A stretch of 38,193 nucleotides of DNA, taken from assembly GCA_009837815.1 (NCBI GenBank), contig VXSV01000065.1, forward strand, positions 1 through 38,193, read 5' to 3'. This document shows, piece after piece, positions 17,425-25,678 of the stretch. The notes under the pieces were generated by a model. The model was not told the DNA's origin. It did no database searches and saw only the letters and a list, made by a program, of their open reading frames with translations. Each line of letters opens with the position of its first letter. Positions within the stretch are counted from its first letter, which is position 1. This stretch comes from Acidimicrobiia bacterium (GTDB lineage Bacteria > Actinomycetota > Acidimicrobiia > Spongiisociales > ZC4RG35). The position numbers and the translations under genes are program-made.

Positions 17425-19380
17425 TTAGCAGGTGAAGTTCATGAACTCGTAGTTGTGGACGTAGAACGCCACCGTGCCCGGGAGGCTGTCCCACTCCAGA
17501 CACGCGTCCTTGGCATAGAGCAGGTCGGCGAAAGCAATGGGGAGACCGAGGTAGTTCTCATACGCGAAGTCGAACAACGCTCCGGCGGTGGTCTCCTTCT
17601 CCTCGTCGGTTCCACCCTCGCCGGACAGAGCCTCGTTGATGAGCCGGTCGAGCTCTTCTGACTCTCCGGAGTAGGAGAGACGGTCTGTGGTCCGGCTGTA
17701 GAAGCTCCACAACTGGGTTCCCGAGTTGTAGACCGGCGGTGGGTAGCAGAACGCGAAGTTGGCTTCCCGGGTGCTGGTCAGTCCTTCAACTATCCCGTAC
17801 TCGGTGAACTGAGTGTTGACCGAGATGCCCAGGTTGGTCCACTGCTGGGCCACCGCTTCCGCCACCTTGCCGCACCAGGGCCGTCCCGGGTGCTGGGCGA
17901 AGTCGATGGTGATCTCCAGATCGCCGGGGCTGGCGTAGCCGGCCTCGGCCAGCAGCGACGTTGCCCGGTCAGGATCGAAGGGGTCGGCTTCGCATTCGGG
18001 GTCGAAACCGGGGAAGTGGGGCCACCAGGAATGGACGCAGGCGTTATCGGTGGTGCCCCTGCCGGCCAGCACGAAGTCCACGATCTCCTGCCGGTCGATA
18101 GCCAGCGACAGGGCCTCGCGGATCAGCTTGGCGTTGCCCGGATTGGCGTAATCGCTCCAGGGCGGCGGGCTCTCAGCAGCCGCTCCGGTGGGGGTCACGT
18201 AGTTACCGGTCAGGTAGATGGTGGGCATGCTCTGGTTGGGCAGGGACTGGATTCCCAGCTTGGCTGCCTCGGCCGTGGGAATCTGCTCGGCGCTGAGGGT
18301 CATCAGGTCGGCGTCTCCCACCGCCAGCATGGCCAGCCTGGTGCCGAACTCGGGCACGGCCTTTCTCACCACCTCACTGATGGCGGGGGGTCGGGCGTAG
18401 TGATCGGCGAACGCCTCGAACACCAACTCGACTCCCGGAGTGTGGCTCTTGAACTGGTAGGGGCCGGCGCCGATCGGATGCAGAGCTGCGGCCTCTTCTC
18501 CAACTTCCTCTATGTACTTGCGGGAGGTGATCGGGAAGCTGAGCGCCATCTCGCTCAGGGCGGGAAGGAGCTCGGGCGCCGGTTCACCGTTTACCGACAC
18601 CAGCTTGAAGTTGTAATCGTCGATGACCTCCACAGCCACCCTGCCCAGAACGGCAGCGGCCGGGCTGTTGGTGCCTTCCCGAATGGCCAGCTCATGGCTG
18701 AACACCACGTCGTCGGTGGTCAACTCCCCCCACCCCTGATGGAACTGGACGCCTTCATGGATCTCGAAGACGAACTCGGTGAAGTCGTCGTTTCTCGACC
18801 AGGATTTGGCCAACCGGCCTTCTCCCTCCACGATCTCTCCGGTTACGAAGTCGTGGTATATGAGGGGCTCATACATGGGCTGTAGGTTCAGAAGAGCGCC
18901 CAGGCTGCAGTTGGGGCAGAGCCAGTCCTCACCCCGCAGTGCGGGCAGGAGCACCACCATCCGGTCCTGGACCATTTCCGGCGCGGCTTCCACCACCTCG
19001 GCTTGGGCTTCCGCCAAGGCCGCTTCTGCTTCGGCTGCCGCGGCTTCGGCTTGATCCAGTGCGGCTTCCGCTTCGGCCAACGCGGCCTGTGCAACCTCGT
19101 CGCCCTCGGCGGCTGCTTGCATCGCGGCCTGCAACTCCTTCTGGGCGTCGGTCAATGCGGCCTGGGCGTCGGCGGCTTCTGCTTCTGCCGCAGCGGCGGC
19201 CGCAGCCGCGGCTTCCGCTTCAGCCTCTGCCTGGGCTTGCGCGGCCTCGGCCGCTGCCGTAGCTGCATCATCCGCAGCGGCGGTGGTGTCCTCCGCGGTG
19301 GTGTCATCGCCTCCGCAGGCGGCGGCCGTCAGTGACAGCAGTAGCGCCACGGCCCACAATCGGCTCTTGGAGATACTCAT
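17425..19380 (-). CDS. Family 5 solute-binding lipoprotein with coiled-coil stalk (copy 1)
   Basis: A 651-residue lipoprotein. The lipobox LTAAAC puts the lipidated Cys at residue 22. Residues about 38-134 are almost only Ala, Glu, Gln and Asp (a predicted long coiled coil), followed by a family 5 (DppA/OppA/NikA type) binding domain; REALSLAIDRQEIVDF, GAGPYQFKSH and ELTTDDVVFSHELA are characteristic. Such proteins capture peptides, opines, nickel complexes or glycosides for an ABC importer. No DppBCDF-type genes are nearby. It is a paralogue of the protein at 20440-22491. AAGGAG lies ten bases before the ATG at 19380. The gene is divergent from the SDR gene. Confidence 0.9.
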   Translation of the reverse strand: MSISKSRLWAVALLLSLTAAACGGDDTTAEDTTAAADDAATAAAEAAQAQAEAEAEAAAAAAAAAEAEAADAQAALTDAQKELQAAMQAAAEGDEVAQAALAEAEAALDQAEAAAAEAEAALAEAQAEVVEAAPEMVQDRMVVLLPALRGEDWLCPNCSLGALLNLQPMYEPLIYHDFVTGEIVEGEGRLAKSWSRNDDFTEFVFEIHEGVQFHQGWGELTTDDVVFSHELAIREGTNSPAAAVLGRVAVEVIDDYNFKLVSVNGEPAPELLPALSEMALSFPITSRKYIEEVGEEAAALHPIGAGPYQFKSHTPGVELVFEAFADHYARPPAISEVVRKAVPEFGTRLAMLAVGDADLMTLSAEQIPTAEAAKLGIQSLPNQSMPTIYLTGNYVTPTGAAAESPPPWSDYANPGNAKLIREALSLAIDRQEIVDFVLAGRGTTDNACVHSWWPHFPGFDPECEADPFDPDRATSLLAEAGYASPGDLEITIDFAQHPGRPWCGKVAEAVAQQWTNLGISVNTQFTEYGIVEGLTSTREANFAFCYPPPVYNSGTQLWSFYSRTTDRLSYSGESEELDRLINEALSGEGGTDEEKETTAGALFDFAYENYLGLPIAFADLLYAKDACLEWDSLPGTVAFYVHNYEFMNFTC

Positions 19381-19523
19381 CGGATTGCCACTCCTTTTTC
19401 GGGTGTTTTCGGGTTTCCTCTTTGGAGAAAGAAAGATACTTGGTTTCAAATTAGTCGCCTAAATCGTCCACCCGCCATCCATACAAGGAATTCTTGGGGG
19501 TCAGGCTAGTTTTCGCACTGGGT

Positions 19524-20378
19524 ATGTTGAGTTTGGCGGGCCGGACGGCGGTGATCACAGGAGCAGCTTCGGGGATCGGGCGTGCGATGGCTCGCCGCTT
19601 CGCCGCCCAGGGCATGTCGGTGGTGGCGGCCGATGTGGACGCCGCTGGACTGGAAGAGTTGGCTGCCGATCCGGACCTGCCCTCTCCGGTCAGGGTGGTG
19701 CGAACCGACGTGTCGGATCCATCCTCGGTGGAGGCGCTGGCCGATGTGGTCTTCGGAGAATTCGGGGATGTGGGGGTGCTTTGCAACAACGCCGGGGTGG
19801 GGCCCATGGGGACCATCTGGGATGTGGACGTCGCCGAATGGGAGTGGGTGCTGGGGGTCAACCTGTGGGGGGTGATCAACGGCGTCCGCTCTTTCATACC
19901 GCGGATGTTGGAGACCGGCAGGGAAGGCCACGTGGTGAACACCGCCTCGATGGCCGGGCTGATCGCCGGCCGGGAGTTGACCCGGTGGCGATTGGGCGCC
20001 TATGCCGCTTCCAAGCATGCGGTGGTGGCGATCAGCCACACCCTTTACGCAGAGCTGCGCACCGCCGGAGCGCCGATCGGAGTCTCCCTTGTCTGCCCGG
20101 CGGCGGTGCAGACCCGCATCTGGGACGTCGAGCGGCTCCGGCCCCGATCAGGGTCCGAACCCAAGCTCCCCACGGAAGACGGCGAGCGGCTCCAGGCGCA
20201 GTTGCGCAGGGGATTGGAGGTTGGGAACACTCCCGGCGAAGTGGCGGGGTTGGTGCTGGAAGCGGTGCTGGAGGACCGCTTCTACGTCTTCACCTCACCC
20301 GGATCTCCGGAGCAGGTCGAACGTCACATCGGTGACCTGGTGGGTCTTCGCAACCCTCCCGTACCCGGGTTGGGCTGA
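19524..20378 (+). CDS. Short-chain dehydrogenase/reductase (classical SDR)
   Basis: A 284-residue NAD(P)-dependent oxidoreductase. TGAASGIG (12-19) binds the cofactor, NNAG (88-91) is in place, and the catalytic Ser142 (NTASMAG), Tyr160 and Lys164 (YAASK) complete the triad. Asp37 after the second strand (VVAADVDA) suggests NAD preference. The substrate is unknown; the position between two solute-binding lipoproteins suggests a role in breaking down what they import. The ATG at 19524 has a TAGTTT box 11 bases upstream and no Shine-Dalgarno site. A long bidirectional terminator separates it from the next, convergent gene. Confidence 0.9.
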   Translation: MLSLAGRTAVITGAASGIGRAMARRFAAQGMSVVAADVDAAGLEELAADPDLPSPVRVVRTDVSDPSSVEALADVVFGEFGDVGVLCNNAGVGPMGTIWDVDVAEWEWVLGVNLWGVINGVRSFIPRMLETGREGHVVNTASMAGLIAGRELTRWRLGAYAASKHAVVAISHTLYAELRTAGAPIGVSLVCPAAVQTRIWDVERLRPRSGSEPKLPTEDGERLQAQLRRGLEVGNTPGEVAGLVLEAVLEDRFYVFTSPGSPEQVERHIGDLVGLRNPPVPGLG

Positions 20379-20390
20379 TCTCCCATAGAG

Positions 20391-20421
20391 AAGAGGGACC
20401 GGGATGGTCCCGGTCCCTCTT
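20391..20421. terminator. Bidirectional terminator hairpin (14-bp perfect stem)
   Basis: AAGAGGGACCGGGA and its exact reverse complement are separated by only TGG. The hairpin lies between the stop codons of the converging SDR and solute-binding protein genes (12 and 19 bases away), so it can serve both. T-tracts are short, but the stem is very stable. Confidence 0.8.
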
Positions 20422-20439
20422 CGGGTAAGGGTTGCTATC

Positions 20440-22491
20440 TCAGCTGGTGTAGCGAAGGTACTCGTAGCGAGTCATGTAGGGGTTCCAGGGTGCGGGCAGG
20501 CCGATCCAATCGAGATTGGAGGCAAACGCCAGCACCGAGTCCACGTAGCCGATCGGGATACCAAGCATCCGGTCGTATATGTAGTCGAACACCGCACCTT
20601 CGGCCGCCGCCAGATCATCGGGGAAGATCTGCTGCACACAATCGTTCACCAGGTCATTCAACTCCTCTGACTCTCCGGTGTAACTGAAGAAGTCATCAGT
20701 CCGGGTGTAGTACCCCAAAAGGACACAGGGAGTGTTGAAGAACGGCGCCGAGTACACGAAGGCCGCGTAAGCGCCCTCATCGCCCGACAGTGCCTGGTAG
20801 GTACGGTAATCGGTCTGGGAGGCCTCGATCTGCACGCCCAACCCGGCTTGCCACTGCTGGGCGACCGCCTGCATCACTGCGCCGGTGTAGGCGAGCTGGG
20901 GGTGTTCGGCGAAGTCGACCGGGATCACCATCTGGGAGGGATCGGGGTAGCCGGCCTCGGCCAAGAGCGCCTTGGCGGCTTCCGGATCGTAGGAGTCGAC
21001 TTCACAGTCGGGGTTGTATCCGGCGGTAGCCGGCCAGAACGACTGCACGCAGGCTCCTTCGGTTGTGCCTCGCCCGCCGAACAGGAAGTCGATGATCTCC
21101 TGGCGGTCGATAGCCAGCGACAGGGCCTGACGCACTTTGATGTTGCTCTCCTCATCGTCGGTGGCCCACGGCGGGGTCTTGGCCGGGTCGTACTTGGGGT
21201 TCAGGTACTGGCCGGGCAGATAAACCGACGGGAACCGCACTCCCGAGAGGGAGACCACCTTCAGGTCGGGATCGTCCTCAAGGCGGGGAATGTCATCGAA
21301 GGTGGTAGGCGCCATCTGCGCCTCGCCGGCGTCCATCATGGCCGCCATCGTGGCTTGTTCGTTGACCTTCCGGACCTCGATGATTTCAATTCCGGGAGTC
21401 ACTCGCCAGTGATTGTCCACGGCCTCGAAGGCAACCGAAATGTCCAGCTCGTGACTGTGGAATTCGAAGGGTCCCGTGCCGATCGGGCGGAAGCTGGCCT
21501 CGTCTCTCCCCACCGTGTCCACGTAGGTCTTGGAAACGATCGGCATGGCGGGGATCACTTCATTGAGGAAGTTGGGGATATTGGGATTGGGGTTCTCAAG
21601 GTTGATGATCACCGTGTAGTCATCCGGCGTCTCGATGCTTGTGATTCCCGCGAAGTCCGGCCGATTGGGGTTCCGGCTGTCTTCCAGCACCGCCAACTCG
21701 AAGCTCAACTTCACGTCGGCGGAAGTCAGCTCGCCCCAGCCGTCATGGAACTGGATTCCCTTGCGCAGACCGAACGTGAACTGGGTGAAGTCCTCGTTGT
21801 GTGACCAGGTCTCGGCCAATTGGCCGCTGCCCTGCACCACGGCGCCGGTCTGGTAGTCGCGGCACAGGAGGTACTCGTACATGGGCATCACCGTGGCCTG
21901 GCTCTGGAATGGCGCGGTTGGGCCGAGCCAGTTCTGATCGCCGATGCTCCCGAAGGCGAAGACGACCGTTCCCCGGGCAGTCTGGTCCGCTACGGACGGC
22001 GGAATGCAGGGGTCGCCTTCCTGGGCCAGATTGGTCCGGGCGGCCGCTTCGGCGGCGGCGATGGTCGCCTCCGCGTCCATTGCGGCTTGCTCGGCGGCCT
22101 TGGTGGCTTCCTCGGCGGCCATCTCGGCATCTTCGAGAGCCATTGCCGCTTCTTCGGCCGCTGCCTCGGCTTCGGCCAGGGCTGCCTGGGCCTCCTCATC
22201 ACCGGCCGCAGCGGCTTCCATCACGGCTTCCAACTCAGCCTGTGCGGCGGCCAGCGCTTCGGCGGCGGCTGCTTCAGCTTCGGCCGCCATTGCCTCGGCT
22301 TCGGCGGCGGCGGCCTGAGCGGCGGCTGCGTCGGCTTCGGCGGCCGCCTGTGCGGCAGATGCCGCTTCAGCCTCGGCTTCGGCTGCTGCTGCCGCCGCGT
22401 TGGCTTCGGAGGTGTCATCCCCGCCGCAAGCCGAAGCCACAAGTGCCAGGGCGGCCAGCACCGCCAATATCCTTAATGTGGTCTTCCTCAT
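20440..22491 (-). CDS. Family 5 solute-binding lipoprotein with coiled-coil stalk (copy 2)
   Basis: A 683-residue lipoprotein with lipobox LVASAC (Cys22), an Ala/Glu-rich coiled coil (about 32-153) and a family 5 binding domain with RQALSLAIDRQEIIDF, GTGPFEFHSHE and ELTSADVKLSFELA. It parallels the 17425-19380 protein throughout, including the coil segment GDEEAQAALAEAEAA. The coil may lift the binding domain away from the membrane or mediate oligomers. It follows the phosphotriesterase and two SnoaL-like genes on the same strand after 84 bases, but that gap has its own promoter-like sequence and a palindrome, so it may be regulated apart. AAGGAAA lies shortly before the ATG at 22491. Confidence 0.9.
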   Translation of the reverse strand: MRKTTLRILAVLAALALVASACGGDDTSEANAAAAAAEAEAEAASAAQAAAEADAAAAQAAAAEAEAMAAEAEAAAAEALAAAQAELEAVMEAAAAGDEEAQAALAEAEAAAEEAAMALEDAEMAAEEATKAAEQAAMDAEATIAAAEAAARTNLAQEGDPCIPPSVADQTARGTVVFAFGSIGDQNWLGPTAPFQSQATVMPMYEYLLCRDYQTGAVVQGSGQLAETWSHNEDFTQFTFGLRKGIQFHDGWGELTSADVKLSFELAVLEDSRNPNRPDFAGITSIETPDDYTVIINLENPNPNIPNFLNEVIPAMPIVSKTYVDTVGRDEASFRPIGTGPFEFHSHELDISVAFEAVDNHWRVTPGIEIIEVRKVNEQATMAAMMDAGEAQMAPTTFDDIPRLEDDPDLKVVSLSGVRFPSVYLPGQYLNPKYDPAKTPPWATDDEESNIKVRQALSLAIDRQEIIDFLFGGRGTTEGACVQSFWPATAGYNPDCEVDSYDPEAAKALLAEAGYPDPSQMVIPVDFAEHPQLAYTGAVMQAVAQQWQAGLGVQIEASQTDYRTYQALSGDEGAYAAFVYSAPFFNTPCVLLGYYTRTDDFFSYTGESEELNDLVNDCVQQIFPDDLAAAEGAVFDYIYDRMLGIPIGYVDSVLAFASNLDWIGLPAPWNPYMTRYEYLRYTS

Positions 22492-22504
22492 TGTTTTCCT
22501 TTCC

Positions 22505-22518
22505 GAGTTGGCCAACTC
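22505..22518. promoter_or_regulatory. Perfect 14-bp palindrome, possible operator
   Basis: GAGTTGGCCAACTC is its own reverse complement. It lies in the 5' leader of the second solute-binding protein gene, between the putative -10 box and the ribosome site, where a bound repressor would block transcription. Confidence 0.45.
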
Positions 22519-22550
22519 AAAACGAGTGGGCTGCTCATGTTCTTTGCCAA

Positions 22551-22556
22551 ATAGTA
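22551..22556 (-). promoter_or_regulatory. Putative -10 box (TACTAT) for solute-binding protein copy 2
   Basis: TACTAT on the minus strand lies 60 bases before the ATG at 22491, giving a leader of about 50 bases that contains the palindrome. A TTAGGG 17 bases upstream is only a weak -35 match. Confidence 0.35.
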
Positions 22557-22575
22557 GACGAATGAATTCGGGGCC

Positions 22576-23085
22576 CTAACGGGAGGGCGGGGAAACTGCG
22601 TGTCCGGTCCCGATGGCGGAGAGGTCATCCCCGACCAGGCCCAGTTGCTCCAGCCAGCGCATGGAGTCGAATCCCACCCAGTGCTCCACGATCTTTCCTT
22701 TCTCCACCCGCTGCACCATGACGGCCTGCACTCGGACCCTCTTTCCGGTGGGGGGAGCCCCCATTACTTCCCGAATGTGAGTCCCCTCCCAGGTCCACAC
22801 CATGGTCGCCTTGTCTCCCTCGGCGGTGAGGACGTCGATGGTGGTGAGACCGTCGGGGAAGTTCTGGCCGACCGAGACAAACCGCTCATACCAGGGTCGG
22901 TATCCCCGGGTGAGTCCCGGAATGCCGTGCAGGACGATGTCGGGGTGCACCAACTCCTCGAACAACTCCCATAGACGGTCCTTCCAGGATTCGTCGGACG
23001 GGTCGGTAAGCGGGAAGTCCTTCTCGCAGTCGAGCGTGAAACGCTTCACGATCCGGCGGGTCTCCTCGGTCTGCGGATCTGCCAT
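22576..23085 (-). CDS. SnoaL/NTF2-like protein (copy 1)
   Basis: A 169-residue protein with the alpha+beta cone of the SnoaL/NTF2 superfamily. Members are polyketide cyclases, epoxide hydrolases, dehydratases or ligand-binding proteins. Shared with its three paralogues here are ETRR near the N-terminus, DFP, DESWKDRL, ELVHPDIVLHGIPG, the FPD turn, DKATMVWTWEGTH, PPTGKRVRVQAVMVQRVEKGKIVEHW and the WLEQLGLV end. The C-terminal tail is longer than in the others. GGGAG nine bases before the ATG supports the start; the upstream SnoaL gene ends 20 bases earlier. A function in hydrolysing or isomerising an intermediate of the linked phosphotriesterase-type enzyme is an inference. Confidence 0.85.
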   Translation of the reverse strand: MADPQTEETRRIVKRFTLDCEKDFPLTDPSDESWKDRLWELFEELVHPDIVLHGIPGLTRGYRPWYERFVSVGQNFPDGLTTIDVLTAEGDKATMVWTWEGTHIREVMGAPPTGKRVRVQAVMVQRVEKGKIVEHWVGFDSMRWLEQLGLVGDDLSAIGTGHAVSPPSR

Positions 23086-23105
23086 GTCCAAAGCTCCCTT
23101 CTCTG

Positions 23106-23576
23106 TTAGTTGACGGAAAGATCGGCCGAGATGACCCCCAGTTGTTGTAGCCAACTGAGTTGGTCGATCACCGCCCAGTGTTCGACGATCTGTCCATTCT
23201 CCACTCGTTCGATGGTCATCCCCCGGACCGCCAGTTTTGTCCCGGTGGGAGGGATGCCCATCAGCGGCGCCGAGTGGGTGGCCTCCCAGGTCCAGTCGAC
23301 CGCCGCCTTGTCGTTCTCCACCACCATAACGTTCAGGGTGGTGGCCGAGTCGGGGAAGGCTATCCCGAGCTTTTCGTAGAAGTCATACCAGAGGTCTCTT
23401 CCCCGCGGGACCCCGGGGACGCCGTGCAGCACGATGTCGGGGTGGACGAGTTCTTCGAACAGGGCCCGGAGGTTGGTTTTGAAGGCCTCCAGGTTGGCGT
23501 CTGTCACCGGAAAGTCCTTCTCTCCCTCGATTATGAAGCGTTCGACGACCGCTCGGGTCTCTTCTGTTGTGGACAT
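23106..23576 (-). CDS. SnoaL/NTF2-like protein (copy 2)
   Basis: A 156-residue SnoaL-like protein close to its downstream neighbour: ETRAVVERF, ELVHPDIVLHGVPG, DKAAVDWTWEATHSAPLMG, PPTGTKLAVRGMTIERVENG and WLQQLGVIS. It lies between the phosphotriesterase-family gene (23 bases upstream) and copy 1 (20 bases downstream), so the three are probably one transcription unit. AAAAGGAG five bases before the ATG at 23576 is a strong ribosome site and fixes the start; the longer frame upstream overlaps the phosphotriesterase-family gene. His and Asp residues in the cavity could be catalytic, but this cannot be settled from sequence alone. Confidence 0.87.
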   Translation of the reverse strand: MSTTEETRAVVERFIIEGEKDFPVTDANLEAFKTNLRALFEELVHPDIVLHGVPGVPRGRDLWYDFYEKLGIAFPDSATTLNVMVVENDKAAVDWTWEATHSAPLMGIPPTGTKLAVRGMTIERVENGQIVEHWAVIDQLSWLQQLGVISADLSVN

Positions 23577-23599
23577 GTTGCTCCTTTTCGAGTGGGGGT

Positions 23600-24751
23600 C
23601 TAGGAGAATGTGAGGAGACGCCGGGGGTTTTCGATCAGGATCCGGTCGATCAGGCCCTGGTCGAATCCCTTGTAGCGCATCAGTTGTTGGACGGTGTCGG
23701 GGATGTGCTGCCAACCGAACCCCCCGTAGCGGCGATACCAGTGCTGGAGGGCGAGGTCATGGGAGATGAGGAGTTGGTTCTCGTAGCCGGCTTCGGCCAG
23801 GGTCATGAGGTAGTTGAGCCTGACAGAGTCGTTGGGATCGTCGATCGGACCGCGCTGGCGGTGAGAGGCCTCCCTGCCGAAGCCGTCGAGCAGTAGGGAC
23901 GCTCCCGTGGCGGCCAGGTCCAGGAACGGCTTCGGGTCGAAGGAGTGGGGCGCGGGCCGGGAGGGGAGCCGGTGCTCGACATGGGAGAAGGCGATCCGGG
24001 AGAGGTCGCCTCCCTCCTCCTCGATGATCCTGATGGCGTCCCACACCGAGTCGGGGCTGTAGCCGGGATGGATGGAGAGACCGCAGCCTGTTTCTTTCTG
24101 TGAGCGGATCGAGGCCCGCAGTGATTTCTCCTCGTTGGGGTGGAGGGGCCAGGACAGCCCGACCTCACCGATGATTCCCGCCTTGATGCCGCCCGCGACG
24201 CCGTCGACGATGTCTCCGGTGATCAGATCCTGGATGCGACCGAGGCTCAATGCCGACATGTTGGAAGGATGGTGATGCTGGGAATAGAACCCGGCGCCCA
24301 TCACGATGTGCACTCCCGTGGCCCGGGCTATCTGCACCAGCCCTCGGGGATCGCGGGCCAGGCCCCGGGGGGTCTGATCCACCAGGCATGACCCCCCGTG
24401 GCGCTTGAAGAGGTTGGCCTCGTATATGGCGTCGTCGATGTCGGTCAGCCGATAGTTGCCGTAGAAGAACCAGTAGCGTTCAATGTCTCCCCGCGTCTCC
24501 AGCGTGACGGGGCGGCCCCATTTGGCGGTGAACGAGGCGGCCACGCCCGGGCCGTTCTGTCCCGGTTCCAGTCCCGCCTCGGGTTGGGCCGAGGCCCGCT
24601 CCACCGACTCGGTCGACCCCAGGAGAGCCGTCGCCGAGGATGCTCCCATGGTCATGTCGATAAGCACATGCTCGTGGGGGAGCGTGATGCCGACCTGCTC
24701 AGACGGGACCGGTCCCAGCACTGTTTGGACGGCGCCGGAGCGGGTAGACAT
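23600..24751 (-). CDS. Phosphotriesterase-family metal-dependent hydrolase (copy 1)
   Basis: A 383-residue amidohydrolase-superfamily TIM barrel of the phosphotriesterase family (phosphotriesterase, PHP, lactonases). The likely binuclear metal ligands are visible in order: HEH after strand 1 (His26, His28), Glu in GIIGEVGLS as bridging ligand (as in E. coli PHP rather than carboxylated Lys), His in LSIHPGYSP, His in FSHVEHRLP and Asp in LISHDLAL. The C-terminus NPRRLLTF is typical. It could hydrolyse a lactone, ester or phosphoester. It heads the operon with two SnoaL-like genes. The start has TACAAT eight bases upstream and no Shine-Dalgarno site. A close paralogue lies at 28641-29801. Confidence 0.9.
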   Translation of the reverse strand: MSTRSGAVQTVLGPVPSEQVGITLPHEHVLIDMTMGASSATALLGSTESVERASAQPEAGLEPGQNGPGVAASFTAKWGRPVTLETRGDIERYWFFYGNYRLTDIDDAIYEANLFKRHGGSCLVDQTPRGLARDPRGLVQIARATGVHIVMGAGFYSQHHHPSNMSALSLGRIQDLITGDIVDGVAGGIKAGIIGEVGLSWPLHPNEEKSLRASIRSQKETGCGLSIHPGYSPDSVWDAIRIIEEEGGDLSRIAFSHVEHRLPSRPAPHSFDPKPFLDLAATGASLLLDGFGREASHRQRGPIDDPNDSVRLNYLMTLAEAGYENQLLISHDLALQHWYRRYGGFGWQHIPDTVQQLMRYKGFDQGLIDRILIENPRRLLTFS

Positions 24752-24759
24752 GGCTCAAC

Positions 24760-24765
24760 ATTGTA
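24760..24765 (-). promoter_or_regulatory. Putative -10 box (TACAAT) for phosphotriesterase-family gene copy 1
   Basis: On the minus strand TACAAT ends eight bases before the ATG at 24751, close to the bacterial consensus TATAAT. The mRNA would be leaderless or nearly so. Confidence 0.5.
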
Positions 24766-24916
24766 GAAAGCCCCAAGAGGACGGTGGGCTCTGACGACAT
24801 GCGCCGGACCCGCTGTTTTTGAGACAGCAGTGACAGTCTCCATACAACCCCACCCGGCGCGGGATGTGAGCGTGGCGCCCAGGACCCGGTCGGCGCCCGT
24901 ATGGTCGGCGCCGGAG

Positions 24917-25678
24917 CTATTCGGGAACCAGGTCCCTGCGCCTGAGCAGAAACCCGGTGACTGTGATGGAGATGATCGCCAGGGCGGCGGCCTTCGCGAA
25001 CGCGCCTCCCACCCCGGGTTCTACCCGACCCAGCACCTCGTTGACGGTGTCGAGGTTGTCGGGTGTCAACTTCGCCAGGTCCGCCCAGGCAGAGATGACG
25101 ATGCGTTGGACCGAGGAGGCCTGGATCCCTTCGATCACGTCGCCGAGTATCAACTCCCAGATCATCAGGTACCCCAGGCCCACCAGGGCGGCGCGGCCGA
25201 GGACCAGGCCCAGGGGAACGAACAGGGCGGCCGACGCAACGCTCTGCACCGCTACGGCCACGGTCGTGGCAGTCCCTATCGACCATTCCCCGGTCACCGC
25301 GCCGGCCACAATCCAGGACGCCAGGACGCCGACTTCCAGGACCAGGAAGGATGCCAGCGCCGCGGCTGTTACGACTGCCAGGGCGATCACCCATCGGGGC
25401 ACCGGCTTCAGGAGCAGGAACGGGAGGGTGTGAGCCTTCCGCTCCTCGCCCAGTGCAGCAGTCGAGACGATCAGGGCGGCAACCGGGAACAGGATTGACA
25501 TCCCCAGGCCGACGGTGATGTCGTTGTAGGAGGCCGCCACCTGTTCGTCCGAGCGCCCGGGGGCCAGCACCAGGAGAATCGGTGCGATGGAACCGGTCAG
25601 CAGGAAGAGCCCGATCGACCGGCGAAGGCCGAGCAGCCGATCCGTCACCGAGTGGGTGATCATCAGGTAGGCTCTCAT
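24917..25678 (-). CDS. ABC-2 type transporter permease (second pair)
   Basis: A 253-residue membrane protein with about six hydrophobic segments (for example LGLFLLTGSIAPILLVLAP-like N-terminal helix and LFPVAALIVSTAALGEERK). The EERKAHTLPFLLLKPVPRW motif after the second helix is typical of ABC-2 family permeases that act as exporters or in membrane-protein and lipid handling. The ATG at 25678 overlaps the stop of the ATPase gene (ATGA), so the pair is translationally coupled. It is the last gene of a four-gene operon; a GGCGCC/GGCGCC inverted repeat just after the stop (24892-24912) could help end transcription. The substrate is unknown. Confidence 0.82.
   Translation of the reverse strand: MRAYLMITHSVTDRLLGLRRSIGLFLLTGSIAPILLVLAPGRSDEQVAASYNDITVGLGMSILFPVAALIVSTAALGEERKAHTLPFLLLKPVPRWVIALAVVTAAALASFLVLEVGVLASWIVAGAVTGEWSIGTATTVAVAVQSVASAALFVPLGLVLGRAALVGLGYLMIWELILGDVIEGIQASSVQRIVISAWADLAKLTPDNLDTVNEVLGRVEPGVGGAFAKAAALAIISITVTGFLLRRRDLVPE

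Noticed and set aside
18970-19300. Short repeats in the coiled-coil coding DNA as a CRISPR array or tandem repeat
   Set aside because: The units are irregular Ala/Glu codons in a continuous reading frame, without regular spacers.
21801-22565. Arg/Pro- and Gly/Phe-rich open frames on the plus strand
   Set aside because: They are off-frame readings of the repetitive coiled-coil coding DNA of the solute-binding lipoprotein.
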